Shown here: in pieces, positions 26,070 through 33,556 of the stretch
Position numbering within the stretch: position 1 is the first letter of the stretch
How the letters are laid out: every line of letters begins with the position of its first letter
NCBI GenBank assembly: GCA_947379895.1
Contig: CANCPA010000009.1
Span: 1 to 45,770 of the forward strand
Length of the DNA: 45,770 bases
Direction of reading: 5' to 3'
Source: Chitinophagaceae bacterium
GTDB taxonomy: Bacteria; Bacteroidota; Bacteroidia; Chitinophagales; Chitinophagaceae
Translations under genes and position numbers: made by a program
The notes under the pieces: model-generated
Seen by the model: only the letters and a program-made list of their open reading frames with translations
The model's database searches: none
Told to the model about the DNA's origin: nothing

Positions 26070-27204
26070 GCCTGCTTTTGTTTATGGAGGGCCAATCTAT
26101 TCGGTAAGTGCCTTGTGTGAAGCACAGGTTGCATTAGGGCATAAGGTATTTGTATTTTGTACAAATGCAAATGGAGTGGATAATCTGTCAGTACCATTAA
26201 ATGAACCGCAATGGATAAATGGTGTCTGCGTAAGATATTTCCCTCGCATCACCAAAGATCATACACATGTGTCCCCTTCGTTGTGGTGGAATTTATTGAA
26301 GGAAGCAAATGAATATGATATTATTCACTTGCATAGTTGGTGGAGTATCCTGATGATGGGATGTGCATGGATATTAAAACTAAAAGGTATTCAATTTATA
26401 CTTTCTCCAAGAGGAATGTTTTCCTTTTACTCTTTTAACCATAATGTACATCCAATAAAGAAAAAGGTCTTCTTTGAATGGCTTTCTAAACCAGTTTTAA
26501 AAAATCAAATATTTCATGCTACTGCAAATTCAGAGGCTAAGGAGGTTAAGATGTTGTTTGGAGAAAATGCAAAAGTATTTACCCTTCCCAATTTGTTGCA
26601 ATTTCCAGATTTGTCTTTAGATACTATTCAGCATATTTCTAAACAAACAACAATTAGCGATTCCTCTCCTCTTAAGCTATTATTTATTTCACGCATTGAT
26701 AAGAAAAAGGGAATTGAGATTTTGCTGAAATCTGTAGAATTATTAAAAAATGCCGGTAATAATGTTGAACTTACAATCATAGGGAGTGGAACAGATATTT
26801 ATATTAATGAATTAAAGGCTTTAATTACTTCATTAAATATTACCAACTGTGTTAAATGGAAAGGTAGCGTTGAATGGCGAGCAAAGTTTGATGATATATT
26901 AGCAACTAATTTATTAATTCTACCTTCTTACAACGAAAATTTTGCAAATATCATACTTGAGACTCTTTATGCTGGAAGACCCGTAATCTTAACAAAGTAT
27001 GTGGGATTGAGTGATTATGTTGCAGAAAATCAAATGGGATGGGTAATAGATACTAAAGCTGAGGAAATTGTATGGTCAGTTGAGCAATACATGAATGAAA
27101 AGGATGTTTGGAAAGAAAAAGCATTGCAGATGCACCATCAGATTGAGAAAGATTTTAATCAGCAATTTTTGGCTGAACAATACGTTTTGAACTACAAAAT
27201 ATGA
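26038..27204 (+). CDS. GT4 glycosyltransferase, resembling XrtY-associated XYAG1
   Basis: The N-terminus IIHLTPSYKPAFVYGGPIYS (3-22) with SALCEAQVALGHKV, then HLHSWWSILMMG and ILSPRGMFSFYSF, marks a GT4 of the type I recall as 'XrtY-associated glycosyltransferase XYAG1'. The donor site is PSYNENFANIILETLYAGRP, with glutamates eight apart. The ATG at 26038 overlaps the Wzy-like gene by 32 nt; the conserved beginning IHLTPSYKP supports this early start. The overlapping pair is probably a functional unit for one glycan type. Family is certain, the XrtY label moderately so. Confidence 0.82.
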   Translation: MTIIHLTPSYKPAFVYGGPIYSVSALCEAQVALGHKVFVFCTNANGVDNLSVPLNEPQWINGVCVRYFPRITKDHTHVSPSLWWNLLKEANEYDIIHLHSWWSILMMGCAWILKLKGIQFILSPRGMFSFYSFNHNVHPIKKKVFFEWLSKPVLKNQIFHATANSEAKEVKMLFGENAKVFTLPNLLQFPDLSLDTIQHISKQTTISDSSPLKLLFISRIDKKKGIEILLKSVELLKNAGNNVELTIIGSGTDIYINELKALITSLNITNCVKWKGSVEWRAKFDDILATNLLILPSYNENFANIILETLYAGRPVILTKYVGLSDYVAENQMGWVIDTKAEEIVWSVEQYMNEKDVWKEKALQMHHQIEKDFNQQFLAEQYVLNYKI

Positions 27205-27298
27205 GTTATGAAATATGAGTGATAAGTCTATTGATATTTCTTACTTACAACTTAATACTTACAACTTAATACTTACAACCTAATACTTAACACTTAAT
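27205..27298. repeat. Heptad-repeat arms with a four-copy 14-nt tandem repeat running into a TTG start
   Basis: The + strand after the upstream TGA reads GTTATGA, AATATGA, GTGATAA (27205-27225). From 27243 to 27298 lie four copies of a 14-nt unit, ACTTACAACTTAAT twice, ACTTACAACCTAAT and ACTTAACACTTAAT, that is eight heptads. The last T of the array is the first base of the TTG start codon at 27298. This is not CRISPR: the copies are directly adjacent without spacers. Confidence 0.8.
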
Positions 27299-28173
27299 TG
27301 AAAAATACTGTTTTTAGTTTTATCATCATTACCTATAATGAAGAAATTCATTTACCTAGGTTGTTGAAGTCAATTGAGACTTTAAATGCAGTTACTTATG
27401 TTCTTGACTCTGGAAGTACTGATGGTACTTTATCTATTGCTGAAAACTATGGCTGTCAAATAAAGCAAAACCCATTCGAAAATCATCCTAAGCAATGGGA
27501 TGCTGCTTTAAAAGTATTTACTATCAATACTCCTTGGGTAATTTGTTTGGATGCCGATCAACAGGTTTCGTCAGAATTATTACAGCTCTTACAAAACTTT
27601 AAGGATGCAGATTATGAAGGAGTAAATGGAATTTATTTTAATAGAAAAAACATTTTTAAAGGAAAGTGGTTACAACATGGTGGATATTTCCCTTTGTACC
27701 TATTAAAGATGTTCCGTATAGGTGTTGGATATTCTGACCTAAATGAAAATATGGATCATCGTTTTATTGTTCCAGGAAAAACAGTGATATGGAAGAAGGG
27801 CTATATTATTGAAGAAAATACTAAAGAGAATCAAATTTCATTTTGGATAAATAAACACAATCGATATAGCGATCAGGTAGCACATGAGGAATGGGAAAGA
27901 ATGCAACAACTTAGAACACAGACGTTGAAGCCTGATATTTTTGGAAGTCCAGATCAAAAGAAAGCATTTTTAAAAAGTATTTGGTGGAAGATGCCTTTAT
28001 ATGTTCGACCATTCATCTATTTCTTTCACAGATACTTTATTCAATTAGGAATTCTCGACGGTAAACAGGGTTTTGTCTTTCATTTTCTACAGGCGTTTTG
28101 GTTTAGACTAGTCGTAGATATTAAAATTGATGAAATAAAGAAGGGACAAAGAGTCTTAGATAATAAGTTTTAG
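27298..28173 (+). CDS. Glycosyltransferase family 2, WaaE/KdtX-like
   Basis: This 291-residue GT2 matches the subgroup of LPS-core beta-glucosyltransferases (WaaE/KdtX, LgtF). TYNEE (12-16) is the signature opening, DSGSTDGT (37-44) the nucleotide site, and ENHPKQWDAAL (61-71) with LDADQ (84-88) the metal-site region. In relatives these enzymes act on lipid A core or on repeat units. The start is TTG at 27298, immediately after and overlapping the tandem repeat. The nearest in-frame ATG would remove the catalytic domain. Which acceptor is used is unknown. Confidence 0.87.
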   Translation: MKNTVFSFIIITYNEEIHLPRLLKSIETLNAVTYVLDSGSTDGTLSIAENYGCQIKQNPFENHPKQWDAALKVFTINTPWVICLDADQQVSSELLQLLQNFKDADYEGVNGIYFNRKNIFKGKWLQHGGYFPLYLLKMFRIGVGYSDLNENMDHRFIVPGKTVIWKKGYIIEENTKENQISFWINKHNRYSDQVAHEEWERMQQLRTQTLKPDIFGSPDQKKAFLKSIWWKMPLYVRPFIYFFHRYFIQLGILDGKQGFVFHFLQAFWFRLVVDIKIDEIKKGQRVLDNKF

Positions 28174-28299
28174 GATAAAAGGTGAAAGGTGTATGCTTTA
28201 AAGTAAAAGGTTGAGATAAAGGCGATTAAAATTTATTTTTATTCCATCTTCAGACTAACTTCCTTCTTAAGCCTTATGCATTCTACCTTCTTTCAAATT
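28174..28299. repeat. Heptad-repeat arms in the gap before the wcaF-like gene
   Basis: From the base after the TAG stop the + strand reads GATAAAA, GGTGAAA, GGTGTAT, GCTTTAA, AGTAAAA, GGTTGAG (28174-28215). The opposite arm reads ACTTCCT, TCTTAAG, CCTTATG, CATTCTA, CCTTCTT, TCAAATT (28258-28299), ending 11 nt before the TTG start at 28311. The arms are imperfect reverse complements, for example GAAAGGTGTATGC against GCATTCTACCTTC. The base content differs from the ACTTAMA arrays, but the 7-nt phase and placement are the same. Confidence 0.65.
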
Positions 28300-28310
28300 A
28301 AATTGGCAAA

Positions 28311-28856
28311 TTGAAAACAAATCTAAATAAATATAATAACGATTGGTATCAGCCAGGTGGAGGCATAAAAAGATTATTTTGGATTGTTATCAATGCATTA
28401 TTCTTTAGTAATAGTCTTTCCCTCTTTAACGGTATCAAGATTTTTTTATTGAGGGCTTTTGGAGCAAAAGTTGGGGAAGGTGTGGTAATTAAGCCCTCTG
28501 TTAATATTAAATATCCGTGGTTTTTGACAATTGGAAACCATGTTTGGATTGGAGAAAATGTTTGGATAGATAATTTAGCCACTGTAAATATTGGTGATAA
28601 TGTCTGTATTTCTCAGGGTGCAATGCTATTAACAGGTAATCATAATTATACAAAGCAAACTTTTGATTTGATTCTTGGCGAAATTATTCTACAGGATGGC
28701 GTATGGATTGGGGCACAGTCTGTTGTTTGTCCCGGTATTACTTGTCATAGTCATGCAGTATTAGCTGTAAATTCGACTGCAACAAAAAATTTGGATGCTT
28801 ACAGTATTTATCAAGGTAATCCTGCAACAAAAGTAAGAGACAGGAAATTTAAATAA
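28311..28856 (+). CDS. wcaF: WcaF-like colanic-acid-type acetyltransferase
   Basis: This 181-residue LbH acetyltransferase resembles E. coli WcaF, which acetylates a fucose of colanic acid. The N-terminus YNNDWYQPGGGIKRLFWIVI and FLLRAFGAKVGEGVVIKPS match the family opening. The helix runs through FLTIGNHVWIGENVWIDNL, VNIGDNVCISQGAMLLTGNH (catalytic histidine in GNHNY) and DGVWIGAQSVVCPGITC. It ends IYQGNPATKVRDRKF. The start is TTG at 28311; no ATG is near. WcaF function outside enterobacteria is by similarity only, so O-acetylation of a sugar here is likely but the sugar is unknown. Confidence 0.85.
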   Translation: MKTNLNKYNNDWYQPGGGIKRLFWIVINALFFSNSLSLFNGIKIFLLRAFGAKVGEGVVIKPSVNIKYPWFLTIGNHVWIGENVWIDNLATVNIGDNVCISQGAMLLTGNHNYTKQTFDLILGEIILQDGVWIGAQSVVCPGITCHSHAVLAVNSTATKNLDAYSIYQGNPATKVRDRKFK

Positions 28857-28985
28857 TTATAAATGAACAATGGTAATTAATTACACAAGTTACTTAGCAT
28901 TTAATCAGTTAATTAAGTTTTACCACATATTGACAATAGGAATAATGTATTTTATTATAGTTTGGATAAGAAAACAAAGAAAAAA

Positions 28986-29029
28986 GTTTCACTTTTTACA
29001 CTTGTGTCTATGTGAACTTAAAGTGAAAC
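28986..29029. repeat. Hairpin with 10-bp perfect arms
   Basis: GTTTCACTTT and AAAGTGAAAC are exact reverse complements separated by 24 nt. No T tract follows, so it is not a standard intrinsic terminator. It could be a processing or attenuation hairpin. Confidence 0.5.
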
Positions 29030-29090
29030 GCTTTTTACCTTAGATATTTTTTTCTTTGTGCCTACTGTGCCTATATGGTAACCTTTTTTT

Positions 29091-29132
29091 ACTAACAACT
29101 AATCACTAACAACTAATCACTAACAACTAATA
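29091..29132 (+). repeat. 14-nt tandem repeat (three copies) abutting a GTG start
   Basis: ACTAACAACTAATC occurs at 29091-29104 and 29105-29118, then ACTAACAACTAATA at 29119-29132. One base later comes the GTG start codon of the GT2 gene. Each 14-mer is two heptads of the ACTAACA/ACTAATC type. It closely parallels the 27243-27298 array in unit length, composition and position. Confidence 0.85.
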
Positions 29133-29133
29133 A

Positions 29134-29892
29134 GTGTCTCCCTCTTTACAAGTTTCTATCATCACGGCTACTTACAATAGTTCAAAGACAATTTTGGATA
29201 CCATTGACTCTGTATTAAGTCAAACCTATCCAAATATTCAGCATTTGATTATTGACGGAATTTCCACAGATAATACGATTGACCTTATCAAGGCCTCTAA
29301 TTTCAAAGGGGAAATATTTTCTGGAAAGGATAAGGGCATTTATGATGCAATGAACAAAGGAATTGCGGTGGCTAAAGGTGATATCGTTGCAATTCTTAAT
29401 TCTGACGATTATTATGCTGATGAAACTGTCATTGAAAAAGTGGTTGCTTTATTTGAAGAAACAAATTGTGATGCAGTCTATGGCGATTTGTTATATGTGG
29501 ATGCCGATGATACTGCTATCATAAAAAGGAATTGGGTTTCGGGAAACTATAAACGAGAAAATTTTCTAAAAGGTTGGATGCCTCCACATCCAACATTCTT
29601 TGTAAGAAAAGAGTTATATGCCAAGTATGGAAATTTTAATATTTCTTTGTCGAGTGCAGCCGACTATGAGTTGATGCTACGTTTTCTATTTAAGCATAAT
29701 GCAAGACTAGCATATCTAGAAAAAATATTAGTACATATGAGGGTAGGAGGCAAAAGTAATGTCTCTATTAAAAATAGGGTGATTGCAAATTTGGAAGATA
29801 GAAAGGCGTGGAAAATGAATGGATTAACACCACATTGGTACACATTGTTTTTAAAGCCTGCACGAAAATTGGGGCAGTTCTTTTTAAAATAG
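29134..29892 (+). CDS. Glycosyltransferase family 2 (WcaA/WcaE-type)
   Basis: This 252-residue GT2 reads LQVSIITATYNSSKTILDTI with the site IDGISTDNT, GKDKGIYDAMNKGIAVAKGD and the metal-site NSDD (ILNSDDYYADE). The DKGIYDAMNKG element is typical of the subgroup that includes colanic-acid WcaE-like enzymes. HPTFFVRKELY and SSAADYELMLRFL correspond to the acceptor region with the catalytic acidic residues (AADYEL). The start is GTG at 29134, one base after the tandem repeat. It ends the stretch of assembly enzymes before the export core. Confidence 0.88.
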   Translation: MSPSLQVSIITATYNSSKTILDTIDSVLSQTYPNIQHLIIDGISTDNTIDLIKASNFKGEIFSGKDKGIYDAMNKGIAVAKGDIVAILNSDDYYADETVIEKVVALFEETNCDAVYGDLLYVDADDTAIIKRNWVSGNYKRENFLKGWMPPHPTFFVRKELYAKYGNFNISLSSAADYELMLRFLFKHNARLAYLEKILVHMRVGGKSNVSIKNRVIANLEDRKAWKMNGLTPHWYTLFLKPARKLGQFFLK

Positions 29893-29989
29893 TTATAAGT
29901 AATGTGTTGTAAGTTCTACGTTCTACGTTAGGTTGATATTTGGCAATACGTAAAACTTATAACGTAAAACTTATAACTTAACACTCACA
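29893..29989. repeat. Heptad-repeat hairpin before the SLBB export gene
   Basis: Immediately after the TAG stop the + strand reads TTATAAG, TAATGTG, TTGTAAG, TTCTACG, TTCTACG, TTAGGTT (29893-29934). The opposed arm reads ACGTAAA, ACTTATA, ACGTAAA, ACTTATA, ACTTAAC, ACTCACA (29948-29989), 12 nt before the ATG. Segments 29906-29922 and 29961-29977 pair with two mismatches in 17. A 34-nt stretch here (29944-29977) recurs at 44789-44822 with two differences. Confidence 0.8.
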
Positions 29990-30001
29990 CATATTTCACG
30001 A

Positions 30002-32449
30002 ATGGATATTAAGTTTTTATACAGATTATTATTATTATTAAGTTTTTTTTGCTTTTCTGCAAAAGGACTAAAGGCACAAGATATTTTAAAAAGCAAAGAT
30101 TTAAGTACTTTCAAAGTAGATAACTTGTCGGATGATGACATTAATAAATATAAGCAACAATTACAGCAAAGTGGATTAACACAAACTCAGGCTGAACAAC
30201 TTGCTTTGCAGAGAGGCTTGCCCTCATCTGAATTAAGTAAATTAAGGGCTAGAGTAGCCTCTTCAAATTCAAATACTACAAAAAGTGTTACAAGTAGGGC
30301 TATTAGCAGGGTTATTGACACAGCTGATATTAATAATAATTTAGTTCAAGAAATAGTTCCCGTTAGAGAAATTTCAAATACTGTTTTTGGTAGTGAGTTG
30401 TTTAATAATCCAACACCTATTTTCGAACCTAATTTGCGAATTCCTACGCCTAAAAATTATATCTTAGGTCCTGATGACGAATTGGTAATTGATGTTTTTG
30501 GTTATCAGGAAGCTAATTATCATCTTACAGTTTCTCCCGAAGGAAGTATTAATATTCCTTTTATAGGCATAGTGCCTGTTACGGGCATAACTATTGAACA
30601 AGCAACAAAGCGAATTAAAGACAAAATGATTCATAGTGGCTATGCTAGTATGGGAAACTCTCAAACTCAATTACAAGTCAGTATTGGAAAAATTAGAAGT
30701 ATCAGAGTAACAGTAATTGGTGATGCCAAAAAGCCCGGTTCATATAATATATCTTCATTGTCTACTCTTTTTAATGCTTTGTATGCAGCAGGTGGCCCTA
30801 CAAATAAGGGGTCATTTCGTCAAATTGAATTGATTAGGAATAATAGGGTAATTACAAAATTAGATGCATACGATTTTTTATTGCGGGGAGATCAAACTAA
30901 TAATGTACGTTTAACGGATCAGGATGTAATCAGAATTCCTCCTGCAAAAGTGCAAGTCAGTCTATTAGGACAAGTCAAAAGAGAGGGTATTTTTGAAATT
31001 TTACCTGCTGATAATTTACAGAAACTAATCGACTTCTCCGGTGGATTTACGAATGAAGCCTATACAGCCTCCATCCAAATTAAACAAGTAACCGACAAAG
31101 AACGTAGGATAAAAGATGTGCTAAAGAACGAATTCTCTATGTATAATCCTTTAAAAGGTGATTCTATTGTAGTTAATAAAATTCTGAATAGATACGACAA
31201 TAAAATAACCATCTCAGGTGCAGTTTATCGTCCCGGAACTTACGAATTGGAAAGGGGAACTACTCTCCGGAAATTAATTGCAAAAGCAGAGGGCTTAAAA
31301 GAAGACGCTTTTAAAGATAGAGGCGAAATTGTTAGAACAAATGATACTGACCTTACTAAGAAAATAATTCCATTTAGCGTTCAGGAGGTCGTATCGGGAA
31401 ATGCGACTGATTTGATATTACAAAAAAATGATGAAGTTGTTATCGGAGAGGCTGCAGCATATAGAGAAAAATATACCCTTACATTAGAAGGGGAAGTAAA
31501 GAAACCGGGCATTTATCCTTATTTTTTAGGAATGACATTGAACGACTTGTTGTTTCTGGCAGAGGGGCTTACCGATGCATCTGCTACAGGAAATATTGAA
31601 ATTGCTAGAAGGGTTAAAAGTGAGGATGACTCCCGTAAAAATGAGATGGCAACAATTATAGATGTTTCTGCACAGAAAGACTTGAAATTGTTGGGTAAGG
31701 AAGTTGAATTACAACCATGGGATGTAATTTCTATTCGTAGAAAGAAGGATTACAGAGAACAGATAAGTGTGAAAGTTGAAGGTGAAGTGAAGTATCCGGG
31801 TAATTATGTTTTGTCCGAAAAGAATGAACGTGTAAGTAACTTATTAAAAAGGGCGGGGGGTATTACAGGTGAGGCATTTATTGAAGCAGCTAATTTGATT
31901 CGTGTAAATAATAGTATTCAAAAGGATAATAATGCCGAAGCTGATAAGGTAAAAAAAATTCAGCAACAGCTAAGAGACACGAGTAGCAATTTGATAGAAG
32001 GCTACACAAAGCCAACCATAAAAGTTGGGCTTGACTTAGCAAAAATTTTAAGTGATCCTTATGGTTTAAACGACATTCTTTTACAAGAAGGTGATGTGTT
32101 AAGTATTCCAAAGCAGAAGAATGAGATTAAGGTAAATGGAGAGGTAATGGTTCCTTCCGAAATTGTGTATAAAAAAGGAGCAACTCTAAGTTATTACATC
32201 AATAAGGCAGGAGGATTTACTGATAATGCACGTCAGCGAAAGGTTTATGTGTTGTATGCAAATGGGGATGCAAGTAAAACCAAACATTTCTTATTTTTCA
32301 GGATACATCCTCCTATTGAACCGGGTGCAGAAATTTTAGTACCAAAGACTCCTGAAAAGAAATCAAGCATGTCTACAGGCGAATTAGTTGCTATTTCAAG
32401 TGCTATAGCCTCTTTGGCAGGTGTAGTAATAGCAATCTTGAGGTTGTAA
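30002..32449 (+). CDS. Multi-SLBB polysaccharide export protein (Wza/OPX type)
   Basis: This 815-residue protein should form the outer-membrane/periplasmic export channel. A signal peptide (1-25, FLYRLLLLLSFFCFSAKGLK then AQ) has no lipobox. The poly-export domain is at 152-232 (YILGPDDELVIDVFGYQE). Six SLBB-like repeats follow, near 235-310, 318-390, 402-480, 493-575, 590-700 and 708-770, each opening with a version of GEVKxPGxY (e.g. GDAKKPGSY, GAVYRPGTY, GEVKKPGIY). A hydrophobic helix ends the protein (794-814). E. coli Wza is about 380 residues; large multi-SLBB forms are usual in Bacteroidota. The Wzz gene follows after 39 bp. Confidence 0.92.
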   Translation: MDIKFLYRLLLLLSFFCFSAKGLKAQDILKSKDLSTFKVDNLSDDDINKYKQQLQQSGLTQTQAEQLALQRGLPSSELSKLRARVASSNSNTTKSVTSRAISRVIDTADINNNLVQEIVPVREISNTVFGSELFNNPTPIFEPNLRIPTPKNYILGPDDELVIDVFGYQEANYHLTVSPEGSINIPFIGIVPVTGITIEQATKRIKDKMIHSGYASMGNSQTQLQVSIGKIRSIRVTVIGDAKKPGSYNISSLSTLFNALYAAGGPTNKGSFRQIELIRNNRVITKLDAYDFLLRGDQTNNVRLTDQDVIRIPPAKVQVSLLGQVKREGIFEILPADNLQKLIDFSGGFTNEAYTASIQIKQVTDKERRIKDVLKNEFSMYNPLKGDSIVVNKILNRYDNKITISGAVYRPGTYELERGTTLRKLIAKAEGLKEDAFKDRGEIVRTNDTDLTKKIIPFSVQEVVSGNATDLILQKNDEVVIGEAAAYREKYTLTLEGEVKKPGIYPYFLGMTLNDLLFLAEGLTDASATGNIEIARRVKSEDDSRKNEMATIIDVSAQKDLKLLGKEVELQPWDVISIRRKKDYREQISVKVEGEVKYPGNYVLSEKNERVSNLLKRAGGITGEAFIEAANLIRVNNSIQKDNNAEADKVKKIQQQLRDTSSNLIEGYTKPTIKVGLDLAKILSDPYGLNDILLQEGDVLSIPKQKNEIKVNGEVMVPSEIVYKKGATLSYYINKAGGFTDNARQRKVYVLYANGDASKTKHFLFFRIHPPIEPGAEILVPKTPEKKSSMSTGELVAISSAIASLAGVVIAILRL

Positions 32450-32488
32450 GGAAGTTCTGACAAATTTTAATTTATTTAATGAAGGAAC

Positions 32489-33529
32489 ATGGAAATAAAT
32501 GAGAAGAAAGATTTCACTATTTCGGATTTAAGAAATAAAGGGGAACTCATAAGAGAATTTATAAGTGAAAAATGGAAATTCATCATTCTAGTTTCATTTA
32601 TATCTAGTGTACTTGGGTTTATTTATGCCTTTACTCTGAAGCCAATTTATGTTGCAGAAGCTAATTTTGTTATTGAATCTGATGAAAGTTCTAAAATGGG
32701 CTCAATTTCTGGATTAGCAAGTCAATTTGGATTAGATTTAGGAGGTGGTGGAAGTGTATTTGAGGGTGAAAATTTAATTGAACTTTTTAAAAGTAATTTG
32801 ATAGTAAAAAAGTCATTATTATCTAAAGTTATAATTGATAACAAGGAACAATTATTAATTGATTTATTCATAAATCGGTCTGATTTTAGAAAAATTCTAG
32901 ATAAAAAGGAAGAGCTACGGAATATACACTTTACAGAGTGGCCTTTAGAGACAAATCGTGTAAGAGATAGTATATTAAATGTGATTGTTAAAGGCATTAA
33001 AAAGAAAGTAAAAATTGATAAAATTGATAAGAAGCTCAATTTTGTTGCTGCAAGTTTCGAATCAAACGATGAATTGTTTTCTAAATTCTTTTTAGAAAGA
33101 TTACTTAATAATGGAATTACTTATTTTATAGATTATAAGACAAAAAAATCAAGACAAAATGTAGAAATATTGCAACATCAAGTTGACTCTGTAAATGCAA
33201 CACTAACGGGCAATATTTATCAGAATGCAGAAACAAATGATCTAAATATAAATCCGTTAAAGCAGATATCTCGTGCTTCGGGTATTAGAAAACAATTAGA
33301 TATTCAAGTAAATGGTACAGTTTATGGTGAATTACTTAAAAATCTTGAACTTAGCAGAATGGCATTACGAAAAGATGTCCCTTCAATACAAATTATAGAC
33401 TCTCCTGTACTTCCTTTAGAAAAAAAGAAATTAGGAAAACTATTAGGTGCAATTTTATTTGGATTTTTAGGTTTTATTATTTCTACATTTCTTTCTTATG
33501 TGAAATTTAATAATAAATTTACAGTGTAA
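32489..33529 (+). CDS. wzz: Wzz-type chain-length determinant / polysaccharide co-polymerase
   Basis: The 346-residue protein has the polysaccharide co-polymerase layout. A first membrane helix at about 31-49 (WKFIILVSFISSVLGFIYAF) leads into PIYVAEANFVIESDESSK. A periplasmic helical region covers roughly 60-310, and a second helix near 316-338 (KLLGAILFGFLGFIISTFL) follows the proline-rich PVLPLEKKKLG. There is no Walker-type kinase domain, so it is a PCP1/PCP2b-like regulator without BY-kinase. It would set glycan length with the Wzy polymerase and couple to the SLBB channel encoded upstream. The flippase gene begins 27 bp later. Confidence 0.9.
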   Translation: MEINEKKDFTISDLRNKGELIREFISEKWKFIILVSFISSVLGFIYAFTLKPIYVAEANFVIESDESSKMGSISGLASQFGLDLGGGGSVFEGENLIELFKSNLIVKKSLLSKVIIDNKEQLLIDLFINRSDFRKILDKKEELRNIHFTEWPLETNRVRDSILNVIVKGIKKKVKIDKIDKKLNFVAASFESNDELFSKFFLERLLNNGITYFIDYKTKKSRQNVEILQHQVDSVNATLTGNIYQNAETNDLNINPLKQISRASGIRKQLDIQVNGTVYGELLKNLELSRMALRKDVPSIQIIDSPVLPLEKKKLGKLLGAILFGFLGFIISTFLSYVKFNNKFTV

Positions 33530-33556
33530 CAAATCAATCAAAATAGGCTATAATTT

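Larger units (their letters stand above)
28857..29133. other. 277-bp non-coding gap between wcaF-like and GT2 genes
   Basis: No coding frame is seen. The gap holds a hairpin with 10-bp perfect arms, GTTTCACTTT (28986-28995) and AAAGTGAAAC (29020-29029), and a stretch near 29053-29082 resembling the CACAAAG/GTGCC repeats seen elsewhere. The left end is only weakly heptadic; the right end is a 14-nt tandem repeat described separately. Confidence 0.5.

Noticed and set aside
27243-27298. CRISPR array
   Set aside because: The repeats are 14 nt and directly adjacent, without spacers. The same holds for 29091-29132 and 44793-44883.
32722-33039. 105-codon minus-strand frame
   Set aside because: It is antisense to the Wzz gene. 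Long antisense frames are expected here from codon bias.
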